Notes: generated by a model from the sequence alone, not told the origin. A stretch of 64,000 bases of DNA from an uncultured Bacteroidales bacterium (GCA_944326335.1 CALVDM010000001.1:62001-126000); one strand, 5' to 3'; numbered from the stretch's first letter, positions 17,146-24,855 are shown. Translations and numbers: made by a program.

Positions 17146-18915
17146 ATGTACAGGACACATACTTGCGGAGAACTCCGCATTTCCGATGCAGGCAGGACGG
17201 TGACCCTGGCCGGATGGGTGCAGAAATCCAGGAAACTCGGCGGGATGACTTTCATAGACCTGCGTGACAGGTACGGAATCACACAGCTTGTAGTGGATGC
17301 TTCCGCCGATGCGGCTCTTGTCGAGACAGCCGGATCTCTCGGGAGGGAATATGTGATACAGGCGACCGGAACCGTGGTTGAAAGACAGAGCAAGAACCCG
17401 AAGATGCCGACCGGGGACATCGAGATAAGCCTTTCGGCGATAACCATACTGAACAAGGCCCAGACGCCTCCTTTCACGATTGAGGATGAAAGCGACGGTG
17501 GAGAGGAACTGCGTGCGAAATACAGGTATCTCGACCTGAGGAGAAATCCGCTTCGCAAGGCATTGGAGTTGAGGCACAGGATTGCGCACGAGGTCAGGAA
17601 CTACCTCGATGCACAGAATTTCCTTGAAATAGAGACTCCGTATCTCATAAAGTCCACTCCGGAGGGCGCGCGCGACTTCGTGGTGCCTTCGAGGATGAAT
17701 CCGGGGCAGTTCTATGCACTCCCGCAGTCTCCGCAGACATTCAAGCAGCTGCTCATGGTCGCGGGGTATGACCGCTATTTCCAGATTGTCCGCTGCTTCA
17801 GGGATGAGGACCTGCGTGCAGACCGCCAGCCGGAGTTTACCCAGATAGACTGCGAAATGTCTTTTGTGGAAAGGGATGATGTCCTGGATGTGTTCGAGGG
17901 CATGATGAGGACTCTGTTCAAGAATGTGCTGGATGTGGAAATACCGAACCCGATTCCTCGCATGAGCTGGTTCGATGCCATGGACTTTTACGGATCGGAC
18001 AAGCCGGATATCCGTTTCGGCATGAAGATTCACGAGATTTCGGATATGGTCAAGGGGCACGGCTTCTCCGTGTTCGATTCCGCCGATTATGTCGGGGCAA
18101 TCTGTGTGGACGGTCTCGCTTCATACACCCGCAAGCAGCTCGACGAGTTGACTGAATGGGTCAAGAGACCTCAGGTAGGAGCCAAGGGTCTTGTCTACAT
18201 CAAGGTCAATGAGGATGGCAGCATCAAGTCTTCCGTGGACAAGTTCTATTCGCAGGAAGACCTGCGGGCTGTCTCGGAGAAGATGGAAGCCAGGCCGGGC
18301 GACTTGATACTGGTGCTTTGCGGCCCGAAGAGAAAGACCCAGACCATGCTCGGGGTGCTGCGTATCGAGATGGGCAACAGGCTCGGATACCGTGACCCTC
18401 ATGTTTTCGCCCCTCTATGGGTGGTGGATTTCCCTCTTCTCGAATGGGACGACGAGACTTCCCGGTTCTATGCGATGCACCATCCGTTCACAGCTCCGAA
18501 ACCGGAACATCTCGACCTTTTCTACAGCGACAGGAAGGAAGATTTGGAGAAGGTCTGCGCCAATGCATACGATTTCGTGCTGAACGGGACGGAGCTCGGC
18601 GGCGGTTCCATAAGGATACATGATGCGAAGGTGCAGCAGAGGATGTTCGAAGTGCTCGGCTTCTCGGACGAGGATGCCCAGTACAAGTTCGGTTTCATAA
18701 TCAATGCCTTCAAGTTCGGTGCACCTCCTCACGGAGGCCTTGCGTTCGGGTTCGACAGGGTGTGCGCCCTGTTCGGCGGACAGGAGACTATCCGAGACTA
18801 TATCGCTTTCCCGAAGAACAACCAGGGCAGGGATGTGATGATAGATTCGCCGTCGTACATAGACCAGTCGCAGATGGACGAGCTCTTCCTCACATCTACG
18901 GCAGAGAAGAAGTGA
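17146..18915 (+). CDS. aspS: Aspartate--tRNA ligase
   Basis: AspRS charges tRNA-Asp with aspartate. The 589 residues have the bacterial layout: N-terminal OB-fold anticodon-binding domain ([20 protein letters not shown]), class II core with motif 2 in [20 protein letters not shown] and motif 3 in [19 protein letters not shown], and the bacterial GAD insertion between them. The ATG at 17146 gives the standard N-terminus [10 protein letters not shown]. Probably followed in the same transcript by the small secreted protein gene 27 bp downstream. Confidence 0.97.
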   Translation: MYRTHTCGELRISDAGRTVTLAGWVQKSRKLGGMTFIDLRDRYGITQLVVDASADAALVETAGSLGREYVIQATGTVVERQSKNPKMPTGDIEISLSAITILNKAQTPPFTIEDESDGGEELRAKYRYLDLRRNPLRKALELRHRIAHEVRNYLDAQNFLEIETPYLIKSTPEGARDFVVPSRMNPGQFYALPQSPQTFKQLLMVAGYDRYFQIVRCFRDEDLRADRQPEFTQIDCEMSFVERDDVLDVFEGMMRTLFKNVLDVEIPNPIPRMSWFDAMDFYGSDKPDIRFGMKIHEISDMVKGHGFSVFDSADYVGAICVDGLASYTRKQLDELTEWVKRPQVGAKGLVYIKVNEDGSIKSSVDKFYSQEDLRAVSEKMEARPGDLILVLCGPKRKTQTMLGVLRIEMGNRLGYRDPHVFAPLWVVDFPLLEWDDETSRFYAMHHPFTAPKPEHLDLFYSDRKEDLEKVCANAYDFVLNGTELGGGSIRIHDAKVQQRMFEVLGFSDEDAQYKFGFIINAFKFGAPPHGGLAFGFDRVCALFGGQETIRDYIAFPKNNQGRDVMIDSPSYIDQSQMDELFLTSTAEKK

Positions 18916-18942
18916 CAAGTCTGTGTTATTGAAATTTCAGAT

Positions 18943-19353
18943 ATGGGAAAAACGATTGTCATTATTTCCGCGGCAATCCTGTCCTTTTTGGCAGGGGCCG
19001 GGATATGCGGCGCGCAGGAACAGCAGGAGCCTCCTACAGTGACAGAGATGGCAGCCACGGAGGCGGAACGTCTTGAACGGCTGCTCGGGCTGGAATATTG
19101 GCAGGTGTTCTACGTGGACTCGACCCTGCAGCATGACTTCCAGGCCATGAAAGACGAACTTGAGGAGCTCAGCAAGGCGAAAGTCTCGAATTCCTCGATG
19201 TATGTGGCAGTACAGGACAAGTGGATGGAGAAGATAGACAGCACGTACAGGAAGTTCTTCACGGATTCGCAGTGGAAGGCATATCTGAAAAGCGGCGCCG
19301 CCAAATTGCAGAAGGCGAGAGATAAACGGAAGGCTAAGGCAGAAGGTAAATGA
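18943..19353 (+). CDS. Small secreted protein of unknown function
   Basis: A 136-residue protein with a signal peptide (about residues 1-24, ending ICGAQ) and a helical, charged mature part. LERLLGLEYWQVFYVDSTLQ and KFFTDSQWKAYLKSGAAKLQ suggest pairs of amphipathic helices, somewhat like Spy/LTXXQ periplasmic proteins although the LTXXQ motif itself is not seen. The tail is Lys/Arg-rich. Similar small proteins occur beside aspS in Bacteroidales as far as I recall. Role unknown. Confidence 0.8.
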   Translation: MGKTIVIISAAILSFLAGAGICGAQEQQEPPTVTEMAATEAERLERLLGLEYWQVFYVDSTLQHDFQAMKDELEELSKAKVSNSSMYVAVQDKWMEKIDSTYRKFFTDSQWKAYLKSGAAKLQKARDKRKAKAEGK

Positions 19354-19372
19354 AATTCGGCCGGAATGATAA

Positions 19373-19378
19373 AGGAGG
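19373..19378 (+). promoter_or_regulatory. Strong Shine-Dalgarno AGGAGG before the nitroreductase gene
   Basis: AGGAGG stands 7 nt before the ATG at 19386. Such a full site is unusual in this window, where most starts have none, and it decides the start over the ATG at 19382. Confidence 0.6.
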
Positions 19379-19385
19379 ATGATGT

Positions 19386-19865
19386 ATGGAATTTTTCGAA
19401 GTATTGGCCAGAAGGCACAGTGTCAGGAAGTTCGCTGACAAGCCGGTAGGCAAGGATATGGTCGACAGGTTGATTGAGGCTGCGGGGACTGCTCCGTCGT
19501 CGAAGAACTGCAGGAGTTCCGCATTCATGTGCATAGATGAGAAGGATGTGATTTCTGCAATCTCCGAGATGAGGGACAGGGGCTCGGCATTCGTGAAAGA
19601 TGCTCCGGAAGTGATTGTCGTGCTCGGGGATGAGACAAGGACCGACCTCTGGGTGGACAACTGCGCTATTTCAGCCACTTTTATCCAGCTTGCTGCAACC
19701 GCCCTCGGTCTCGGCAGCTGCTGGGTCCATGTCAACGGCAGGCCACGCAAAAGCGATAATCCGTCGGCAGGGACGGCCGAGGAATATCTGAAGGACCTTC
19801 TCGGAATCAAGGACGGGATGCGCATCCTGTGCGTCATCGCGGTAGGCTATCCTGCCGAAGATTGA
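19386..19865 (+). CDS. Nitroreductase family protein
   Basis: A compact (159 aa) FMN-dependent nitroreductase-fold protein. ARRHSVRKFADKPV and LIEAAGTAPSSKNCRSSAF are the N-terminal FMN-binding signature; AATALGLGSCWVHV and ILCVIAVGYP belong to the C-terminal half. It would use NAD(P)H to reduce nitro or quinone compounds in the cytoplasm; the true substrate cannot be read. It is shorter than the typical 180-220 aa but looks complete. It lies 32 bp after the secreted protein gene and its stop overlaps the pheS -33 region. Confidence 0.88.
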   Translation: MEFFEVLARRHSVRKFADKPVGKDMVDRLIEAAGTAPSSKNCRSSAFMCIDEKDVISAISEMRDRGSAFVKDAPEVIVVLGDETRTDLWVDNCAISATFIQLAATALGLGSCWVHVNGRPRKSDNPSAGTAEEYLKDLLGIKDGMRILCVIAVGYPAED

Positions 19866-19893
19866 GCCGGTTATGGAAAAATGACTACATTTG
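19862..19893 (+). promoter_or_regulatory. Promoter of pheS (TTG-N21-TACATTTG)
   Basis: TACATTTG (19886-19893) matches the -7 consensus; TTG (19862-19864) is 21 bp upstream and overlaps the nitroreductase stop codon. The leader to the ATG at 19925 is about 25 nt. Confidence 0.55.
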
Positions 19894-19924
19894 CATTTAT
19901 TGTCGAAGATTTGAAGGAGTTGTT

Positions 19925-20947
19925 ATGAAAGACAAGATAGAAGCGATACTCGCGGAGATAGAATCTCTTGAATGCAAGACGGAAAACGAGATAGAGGAGG
20001 CAAGGGTGCGCCTGCTCGGCAAAAAGGGTGAGATAACCCGGCTGTTCGAGGAGTTCAGGACTGTCGCCCCGGAGTTGAAAAGGGAGTTCGGACAGAAGCT
20101 GAATCAGCTGAAAAATGCTGCTGCTGCAAAGATTGAGGCCATGAAAGAGTCGGCATCCGAGTCTGCTCCTTCAGCAGCGTCATTCGACCTCACCAAACCT
20201 GGAGACCCGGCACCTCTCGGTTCCCGGCATCCCGTGTCTATCGTGCGCGAGGAAATCGTGGAGATTTTCCGCAAGTTCGGCTACGATGTTGCAGAAGGCC
20301 CGGAGATTGAGGACGACTGGCACGTGTTTGAGGCCTTGAATTTCCCTCCGGAGCATCCTGCAAGGGACATGCAGGACACTTTCTTCATTTCTTCGAGCGC
20401 AAATTCCATACTTTTGAGGACCCATACTTCGTCCGTGCAGGTGAGGGCCATGGAAAAGATGCCTTTGCCTATACGGATAGTATGTCCGGGACGGGTGTTC
20501 AGGAATGAGGCCATATCTGCACGTGCGCATTGCATCTTCCATCAGGTGGAGGGCCTGTATATAGATGAGAATGTGACATTTGCCGACATGAAGCAGGCGA
20601 TACTGCTTTTTGCACGCGAGATGTTCGGCGCCGAGAGCCAGATAAGGATGAGACCATCGTATTTCCCGTTCACCGAGCCGTCGGCCGAAGTAGACGTGAG
20701 CTGCAACATCTGCCATGGCAAGGGTTGCAATATATGCAAGGGTACGGGCTGGCTTGAAATCATGGGGTGCGGCATGGTGGACCCGAATGTCCTCGAGGCT
20801 TCCGGGATAGACAGCAGGAAGTACAGCGGATTCGCTTTCGGCATGGGCATAGAGCGTATTGCCATGCTCAAGTGGCAGGTGAAGGACCTCAGGAATTATT
20901 TCGAGAACGACCTCAGGTTCCTCCGCGAATTCGAGACATCTCTTTGA
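19925..20947 (+). CDS. pheS: Phenylalanine--tRNA ligase alpha subunit
   Basis: PheS is the catalytic subunit of the (alpha-beta)2 enzyme charging tRNA-Phe. The 340-residue protein begins with the coiled-coil tRNA-binding arm (MKDKIEAILAEIESLECKTE) and has class II motif 2 in FRNEAISARAHCIFHQVEGL and motif 3 in FAFGMGIERIAMLKW; the phenylalanine pocket is in TEPSAEVDVSCNICHGKGC. Two CxxC pairs (CNICHGKGCNICKG) recall a zinc site typical of PheS in this phylum. I placed the start at the ATG 19925 behind the promoter; the frame is open further upstream. pheT is not adjacent, as is common in Bacteroidota. Confidence 0.97.
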   Translation: MKDKIEAILAEIESLECKTENEIEEARVRLLGKKGEITRLFEEFRTVAPELKREFGQKLNQLKNAAAAKIEAMKESASESAPSAASFDLTKPGDPAPLGSRHPVSIVREEIVEIFRKFGYDVAEGPEIEDDWHVFEALNFPPEHPARDMQDTFFISSSANSILLRTHTSSVQVRAMEKMPLPIRIVCPGRVFRNEAISARAHCIFHQVEGLYIDENVTFADMKQAILLFAREMFGAESQIRMRPSYFPFTEPSAEVDVSCNICHGKGCNICKGTGWLEIMGCGMVDPNVLEASGIDSRKYSGFAFGMGIERIAMLKWQVKDLRNYFENDLRFLREFETSL

Positions 20948-20962
20948 CGGCGCATAATGGGG

Positions 20963-20987
20963 AGCATCGGCAAATTTTGCCGATGTT
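20963..20987. terminator. Hairpin after pheS
   Basis: CATCGGCAAA and TTTGCCGATG (20965-20985) are perfect inverted repeats around a single base, extended by two more pairs. No U-run follows, so this may be a weak terminator or only a symmetric element. Confidence 0.45.
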
Positions 20988-20997
20988 GCACAAAAAA

Positions 20998-21028
20998 TTT
21001 GTAGATTCAAAATTTATCCCTATTTTTG
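20998..21028 (+). promoter_or_regulatory. Promoter of tRNA-Gly (TTTG-N19-TATTTTTG)
   Basis: Full match to both Bacteroidota boxes: TTTG at 20998-21001 and TATTTTTG at 21021-21028, spacing 19. The 5' leader before the tRNA is about 35 nt. Confidence 0.7.
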
Positions 21029-21069
21029 CAATCCATTCGAGAGAATGACAGTTCTTTCAGAATAAAAAT

Positions 21070-21142
<73 letters not shown>

Positions 21143-21146
21143 CTTG

Positions 21147-21175
21147 AGCGGGTCAGAATACTGACCCGCTTTTTT
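21147..21175 (+). terminator. Rho-independent terminator of tRNA-Gly
   Basis: AGCGGGTCAG (21147-21156), loop AATA, CTGACCCGCT (21161-21170), then a run of five more T. A 10-bp perfect stem directly behind the tRNA. Confidence 0.93.
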
Positions 21176-21284
21176 GTTGTGAAGGAGACGAAGAACTCGC
21201 GACCAGCTCCCCGAGGGAGCTGCCGGCGGTGCCGGCTGAGGGGACTACGAAAGAAGGGCGCGTCTGCCCGCGAACGCGGGCTCG
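21171..21284. repeat. REP-like interspersed repeat, copy A (114 bp)
   Basis: This block recurs at 22816-22929 with 7 differences and no indel. It holds three back-to-back hairpins: AGCTCCC/GGGAGCT (21205-21221), GCCGGC/GCCGGC (21222-21236) and GCCCGCG/CGCGGGC (21266-21281). In the third hairpin only the loop differs between copies (AA against TC) while the stem is kept. The first 29 bases (TTTTTGTTGTGAAGG...CTCG) also recur at 21328-21356 with three changes. Confidence 0.9.
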
Positions 21285-21302
21285 AGTCTCGTTTTCCGCT
21301 CT
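21282..21302 (+). pseudogene. Ghost 3' end of a second tRNA-Gly
   Basis: TCGAGTCTCGTTTTCCGCTCT is identical to the tRNA-Gly 3' end with its next bases (21124-21144). It is followed by its own terminator, as the real tRNA is. The 5' two thirds are missing and replaced by the REP-like repeat. It looks like the remains of a tandem tRNA-Gly, or an attachment-site-type duplication. Confidence 0.75.
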
Positions 21303-21304
21303 GG

Positions 21305-21332
21305 AGCAGGCCAATAACGGCCTGCTTTTTTT
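21305..21332 (+). terminator. Terminator behind the tRNA-Gly ghost
   Basis: AGCAGGCC (21305-21312), loop AATAAC, GGCCTGCT (21319-21326), then T6. It differs in sequence from the first terminator, so it is not a simple copy of it. Confidence 0.88.
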
Positions 21333-21356
21333 GTTGTAAGAGAGACGAAGAACTCG
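21328..21356. repeat. Partial third copy of the REP-like repeat start
   Basis: 29 bases that match the first 29 of the 114-bp repeats with three changes, again directly behind a terminator T-run. Confidence 0.7.
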
Positions 21357-21368
21357 GGTATAGGTGCA

Positions 21369-21660
21369 AAAAGTAGTTGGTGAAATATCTATAACTAACT
21401 GATAGACATATCTATATAGTAACTTTGATGAAACCGGTTTCATCAAAGTTATTTTTTATGGTAAAATCGCGAAAAGAAAAGTGTCCGGAATGTGGGTCAA
21501 AAGAAGTGGTAAAGTGGGGACGGCAAGCCAATCATCAAAGGTACAGATGCAAGGACTGCGGAGCCGTATTCACGCCACGAAGGCCGGACATATCTGAATA
21601 CACCGTGGACTCTCATTTACCAACCACTTTTGTCCGCTTTTACCAACCAAAAATGTCCAC
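21369..21660 (+). mobile_element. Internally deleted insertion sequence
   Basis: The left end AAAAGTAGTTGGTGAAAT (21369-21386) is mirrored by ATTTACCAACCACTTTT (21615-21631), an inverted repeat with one mismatch and one gap. A second right-end-like copy, TTTACCAACCA then TGTCC, follows at 21639-21658. Between them lies the start of a zinc-ribbon transposase, which breaks off after about 46 residues. The element is thus reduced to its two ends and the 5' end of its gene. IS family not assigned. Confidence 0.65.
21420..21451. repeat. 32-bp perfect palindrome before the transposase start
   Basis: TAACTTTGATGAAACC is followed at once by its reverse complement GGTTTCATCAAAGTTA, with no loop. It ends 6 bp before the transposase ATG at 21458. 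It could hide the start codon in RNA read in from outside, or be an operator. Confidence 0.9.
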
Positions 21661-21706
21661 ATTACCCAGGACCGAACGGGGACGAAGCCACTTCAGAAGG
21701 TATTAG
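21458..21706 (+). pseudogene. Transposase N-terminal fragment with zinc ribbon
   Basis: Residues 1-46 from the ATG at 21458 contain a zinc-ribbon, KCPECGSKEVVKWG ... RYRCKDCGAVFTPRRPDIS, with CxxC twice, as found at the N-terminus of several IS transposases. After this point the frame (to 21706) reads through the right inverted repeat and into unrelated DNA, so the catalytic domain is gone. Not functional as transposase. Confidence 0.75.
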
Positions 21707-21843
21707 GGAACTTTCAGATTTGGTTTGACCTGTGCCGAAAGGCACCCCACTCTATCCCCTCGGGTTTTTATCTCAACACTACCATATAGGCGGCATTGGA
21801 AACATGAATGACGCTGAAATTTCCGCAAAAGATGTTTGAAAAA
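21707..21843. other. Intergenic region without recognised gene
   Basis: Contains the weak hairpin GTGCCGAAAGGCAC and a short AT-rich run toward the promoter at 21844. No gene is seen. Confidence 0.5.
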
Positions 21844-21875
21844 TTTGGTTTATAAAATAAACTACTTTATATTTG
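21844..21875 (+). promoter_or_regulatory. Promoter of the membrane protein/HTH pair (TTTG-N20-TATATTTG)
   Basis: Both boxes match the Bacteroidota consensus fully: TTTG 21844-21847 and TATATTTG 21868-21875. The leader is about 15 nt. Confidence 0.75.
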
Positions 21876-21897
21876 TGACAAGAAAAACAGAAATACA

Positions 21898-22482
21898 ATG
21901 GAAACAATGACAAATCTCTCTCCCGAAAAAAGCCTGCAAATCATATCGGACATGATAGCGACGAGCAGACGCAATTTTGAAAAGGAATCAGGAAGCAAGT
22001 TCCTCATTTGGGGCATTGTGGTAGCCGTAACGTCGGCAATCGTCTATCTGCTTTACCTCAAGACCGGAAATCCGGCATGGAACTTCCTGTGGTTCATTCT
22101 CCCCGCATGTTCTTTGTTCCAGGGGATGCTCACGAAAAAAGAAAACCGCCGTTACAAGAACTTCATGGACTACCTCGTCAGCTCAATCTGGATTCTGTTC
22201 GCTATAATTTCCGTGCTGACAGCCATACTCAGCCTGACGGTCGCAAAAGAAATGCTGCCATACACGGCTGCCCTGACAATCATGCCACTCGGACTCTCGA
22301 CTGCCATAACTGGGCTGGTCTATAAGAATTACAGCATCATTGCCGCCGGAGTCATAACGTCGCTCGCCGGCACGGTCGCCGCAGCCATGCTTCCTCCGGT
22401 ACACATACCGGCAATAATCGGAGTCACTGCCATAATTTCCCTGATAATTCCGGGAACTATAATAAAAATCAAGTCAAGATGA
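21898..22482 (+). CDS. Multipass membrane protein, partner of an HTH regulator
   Basis: A 194-residue protein with a cytoplasmic N-terminal stretch (about 1-33, ending RRNFEKESGSK) and about six hydrophobic segments, for example FLIWGIVVAVTSAIVYLLYL, AWNFLWFILPACSLFQGML and WILFAIISVLTAILSLTVA. No transporter signature is visible. Its stop overlaps the start of the HTH gene by 4 bp (ATGA), so the two are coupled. Pairs of a small winged-helix regulator with a membrane protein are frequent in Bacteroidota; their signal is not known to me. Confidence 0.8.
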   Translation: METMTNLSPEKSLQIISDMIATSRRNFEKESGSKFLIWGIVVAVTSAIVYLLYLKTGNPAWNFLWFILPACSLFQGMLTKKENRRYKNFMDYLVSSIWILFAIISVLTAILSLTVAKEMLPYTAALTIMPLGLSTAITGLVYKNYSIIAAGVITSLAGTVAAAMLPPVHIPAIIGVTAIISLIIPGTIIKIKSR

Positions 22483-22775
22483 GCCCGACATTCAAGAAAT
22501 TGGACCCGCTTCTCCATTCGGAACTGAGGCTTGCCATAATGTCCTTGTTGGAAGAAACGGAAGAAGCGGACTTCGTTTATATCAAAGAGGTGACCGGGGC
22601 GACCTCCGGAAACCTGAGCGTGCAGATTGACAAGCTGGCAGAGGCAGGATACATACAAATAGAAAAGGGCTTCTCCGGAAAGAAGCCCCGCACCGTATGC
22701 AGAATCACTCCCGAAGGAAAGGCTGCGTTCGAACGGTATTTTGATGCGCTGAAATCCTATTTTTTACACAAATAA
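22479..22775 (+). CDS. Winged-helix transcriptional regulator (HTH_34/MarR-like)
   Basis: A 98-residue winged-helix protein: LHSELRLAIMSLLEETEEAD, YIKEVTGATSGNLSVQIDKLAEAGYI (recognition helix region) and the wing FSGKKPRTVCRITPEGKAAFERY. This is the one-domain DNA-binding type often annotated as HTH_34. It probably controls its own operon with the membrane protein; no operator was found by eye. It ends just before the second REP-like repeat. Confidence 0.85.
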   Translation: MSPTFKKLDPLLHSELRLAIMSLLEETEEADFVYIKEVTGATSGNLSVQIDKLAEAGYIQIEKGFSGKKPRTVCRITPEGKAAFERYFDALKSYFLHK

Positions 22776-22815
22776 TAAGGGGTATGACCTCAAAATCCTC
22801 TTTTGGGTCGTTTAG

Positions 22816-22929
22816 TTTTTGTTGTGAAGGAGACGAAGAACTCGCGACCCGCTCCCCGAGGGAGCTGCCGGCGGTGCCGGCTGAGGGGACTACGAAAGGA
22901 GGGCGCACCAGCCCGCGTCCGCGGGCTCG
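22816..22929. repeat. REP-like interspersed repeat, copy B (114 bp)
   Basis: Same orientation and length as copy A (21171-21284), 1645 bp apart, about 94% identical. The three hairpins are conserved. Here the sequence past the third hairpin does not continue into a tRNA end, so the repeat boundary lies at GGGCTCG. Confidence 0.9.
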
Positions 22930-23208
22930 GTTGCATTTCATCGGCAGAAGTGACATAGACACAGTTATAATCACTTTCCTTTTTCGTGTCACCCCTCTTA
23001 AATTCTCCCCTGCGTGGGGGGAGAACTTACGCCGGACTTCGTCCTCTATAGAGGTAATTCTCTTAAATTCATTCCATTCATTTCATCGAATTCACGTTAA
23101 ATTATATAACACTTTTATCTGTAAACCGATATAATTAATGGCGATTCTGTTTCATGCCCAAATACATGCCCTGAGGATTTCAAATTACAAGGCCGGAACC
23201 TTCATGAT
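22930..23208. other. Intergenic region with a second hairpin-type repeat
   Basis: TTCTCCCC (23003-23010) and GGGGAGAA (23018-23025) form an 8-bp stem in a stretch resembling common short palindromic repeats of gut bacteria. CTTAAATTC occurs twice around it (with and without changes). Otherwise AT-rich with no gene seen. Confidence 0.5.
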
Positions 23209-23511
23209 TTAAGCTAATTTGTCAATTAATTGAGCCCGTACGATATCATATCCGATTTGCGCATCAAACACCTCGTCAGGTCTGAGAAGTTGCCTTGTGT
23301 CTCCAAGAAATTCATCATCCTGCATTTTTTCTTTCATGTTGATGATAAATTCCTTGTAAGTAGGAATGTGGTCTACCACAAATTCCATATACTTTTGATA
23401 ACATCTCAATACGTTGTCTATGTTGATGCCGGTTGTAGTCAATGCCTTATACAAATCATACAAATCCCGTCCCTTTCTTCGTTGGTACAAGGCTCTTAAT
23501 TTTGTAGCAAC
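23209..23511 (-). pseudogene. AbiEii toxin, C-terminal remnant
   Basis: The frame reads VATKLRALYQRRKGRDLYDLY, the typical part of AbiEii/AbiGii nucleotidyltransferase toxins that follows the catalytic domain, and continues to a normal-looking C-terminus (DAQIGYDIVRAQLIDKLA). It is closed upstream by a TGA at 23512-23514 and has no ATG. The N-terminal half with the nucleotidyltransferase motifs (GGT...S, DxD) is absent. The remnant is fused by deletion to the end of the antitoxin gene, so the toxin is dead. Confidence 0.8.
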
Positions 23512-24308
23512 TCATGGTTAACAATCACTTTCCATTTCTTATCGACTTCACAACACTCTGTCGGCCTGTTTATCTTAAACGGTATCTTCCTTAATTTTAA
23601 TCCGACAGCCTCTATTTTTGAATATAATGTTTCCGCCAGTTCCTCCCGTTCAAGGATATGGTCCAATATATATCCCAAACGCTGAAATACAGGTACTGAC
23701 GAGGTCTTGAAAAAGGAATCATTCAGGCTGTCCATATTCATGGCATCGGCCAATTCATTCAAAACAGTACAGACACGGCTCAAACCGCCCACGCTCTTTT
23801 CGTTTGCTATCAGGTCAACGGCTGTCAGTTCTGGAGAAGATACGTTAATGTAACCTGTCTGAGTCTTATGTTTCCTTACGAATTCAGTCCGGATCTCTTT
23901 TTTTGAAAAGAACAGAATGGGAGTCCCGTTCTTTGAAGTATTCCGTATGTCAGGTTGTTCCACCATAACGGAAAATGTCTGGACCCTTTGATGTGACGCA
24001 CCATAAAATGAAGCCGCATTCAAAAGAGAGACATAATATTTTTTCCCGAGAAATGACATCAGCTGATCCATATAGAAAACAGGTGGAATCATCCCTTTCA
24101 ACGAATACTCCACCGGCACAATGACATAAAAATTACGCCAGGGGGAAATAATCTTTGATTTGGCGACCAAACGATGCAGGGCAGTTTTTATATATACTTT
24201 GCCAGCCTCAGGGAATTGTCTTTCTATATCTTCTTTCGTGAATGTGTAATATCCCCTGACTTCCCTGTGTTCAATCCAATCTGATAAAGTCTTTATTTGC
24301 TGTTCCAT
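23496..24308 (-). CDS. abiEi: AbiEi-family antitoxin of a type IV toxin-antitoxin system (orphaned)
   Basis: The protein (270 aa from the ATG at 24308) has the AbiEi layout: an N-terminal winged-helix domain (SDWIEHREVRGYYTFTKEDI ... LHRLVAKSKIISPWRNFYVI) and the AbiEi C-terminal domain (YYVSLLNAASFYGASHQRVQ, SSPELTAVDLIANEKSVGGL, RLGYILDHILEREEL). AbiEi proteins repress their operon by binding inverted repeats and neutralise the nucleotidyltransferase toxin AbiEii. The last residues (HELLQN) come from toxin DNA read out of frame, so the natural C-terminus has been slightly altered by the deletion. The gene is clearly AT-richer than the core genes here, consistent with transfer. Confidence 0.87.
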   Translation of the reverse strand: MEQQIKTLSDWIEHREVRGYYTFTKEDIERQFPEAGKVYIKTALHRLVAKSKIISPWRNFYVIVPVEYSLKGMIPPVFYMDQLMSFLGKKYYVSLLNAASFYGASHQRVQTFSVMVEQPDIRNTSKNGTPILFFSKKEIRTEFVRKHKTQTGYINVSSPELTAVDLIANEKSVGGLSRVCTVLNELADAMNMDSLNDSFFKTSSVPVFQRLGYILDHILEREELAETLYSKIEAVGLKLRKIPFKINRPTECCEVDKKWKVIVNHELLQN

Positions 24309-24315
24309 AATCAAA

Positions 24316-24337
24316 TTGCAATGGCATTGCAAAAGTA
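24316..24337 (-). promoter_or_regulatory. Promoter and likely AbiEi operator
   Basis: TACTTTTG on the minus strand (24330-24337) is an exact -7 box. TTGCAATG/CATTGCAA (24316-24332) is a perfect 8-bp inverted repeat around one base and covers the expected transcription start and the 5' leader. Its place suits autorepression by AbiEi. Confidence 0.6.
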
Positions 24338-24363
24338 GTCATTTTTCGACAACTTTTGCAGAT

Positions 24364-24825
24364 TTATTGTAATTTTGATTTGGAAAAATACAACGGATAG
24401 GTATGTTCTGCTCTCGGTTTCTGCGTATATGTGGGTGCTACGTATATGCGTCCGCTTTCCAGCAACGCCATCAGTCCCTTTACGACATACATGCTCCTGT
24501 CCGTGGCGAATATCGGTGTGCGGTTCCTGGCATGGAAATAAAACAGGTCATAAATCAGAGGGAGGGCCAGCCCTCCTATCGGTTCGCGGTAAAACAGATG
24601 CCCGGTATCGTCAATGCGGTCGCGGATATTGTGTATGTCGCGCACCAGTTTCTCCGCATCCTCCTCTGACAACGGTATTATCGGATTGTCGTACAGGCTG
24701 ATGCTTCCTCCTATACCGTAATTGTTTGCCGGGAGCTGGTTCGAGAGGAAATGTTGCGGAGCGGCCAGGACTTCCTCCGGAAAGCACAAGACGATTTGCG
24801 CTTTTTGTGAAATATTATACGCCAT
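24364..24825 (-). pseudogene. AraC-family regulator, truncated at both ends
   Basis: The 153-residue frame matches the middle of an AraC-type sensor region as found in Bacteroidota: VLCFPEEVLAAPQHFLSNQL, YDNPIIPLSEEDAEKLVRDI, LFYREPIGGLALPLIYDLFY. About 60 residues of the N-terminal cupin part seem to be missing, and after LMALLESG the frame becomes unrelated and stops, so the C-terminal double HTH is gone. The AbiE module follows directly, and probably replaced the missing part. It stands divergent to an aldo/keto reductase gene that it once may have controlled. Confidence 0.65.
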
Positions 24826-24835
24826 TTGTGAAATA
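24804..24835. repeat. 11-bp direct repeat at 21-bp spacing upstream of the aldo/keto reductase
   Basis: TTTGTGAAATA occurs at 24804-24814 and 24825-24835, offset exactly 21 bp, two helical turns. This is the classic geometry of an AraC-family binding site. The proximal copy ends 20 bp before the -7 box, where an activator would replace a -33 box. Confidence 0.7.
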
Positions 24836-24855
24836 CAGGAAGCGTAAAGGCAGTG

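Noticed and set aside
21171..22929. Composite transposon bounded by the two 114-bp repeats
   Set aside because: No transposase and no target duplication is associated with the repeats; they look like REP elements behind genes.
22784..23134. Plus-strand open frame of 116 codons over REP copy B
   Set aside because: It is made of the repeat sequence and intergenic DNA; similar spurious frames arise at copy A.
23496..24332. Longer AbiEi starting at 24332
   Set aside because: That start would be TTG and lies inside the operator and at the expected transcription start; the ATG at 24308 fits better.
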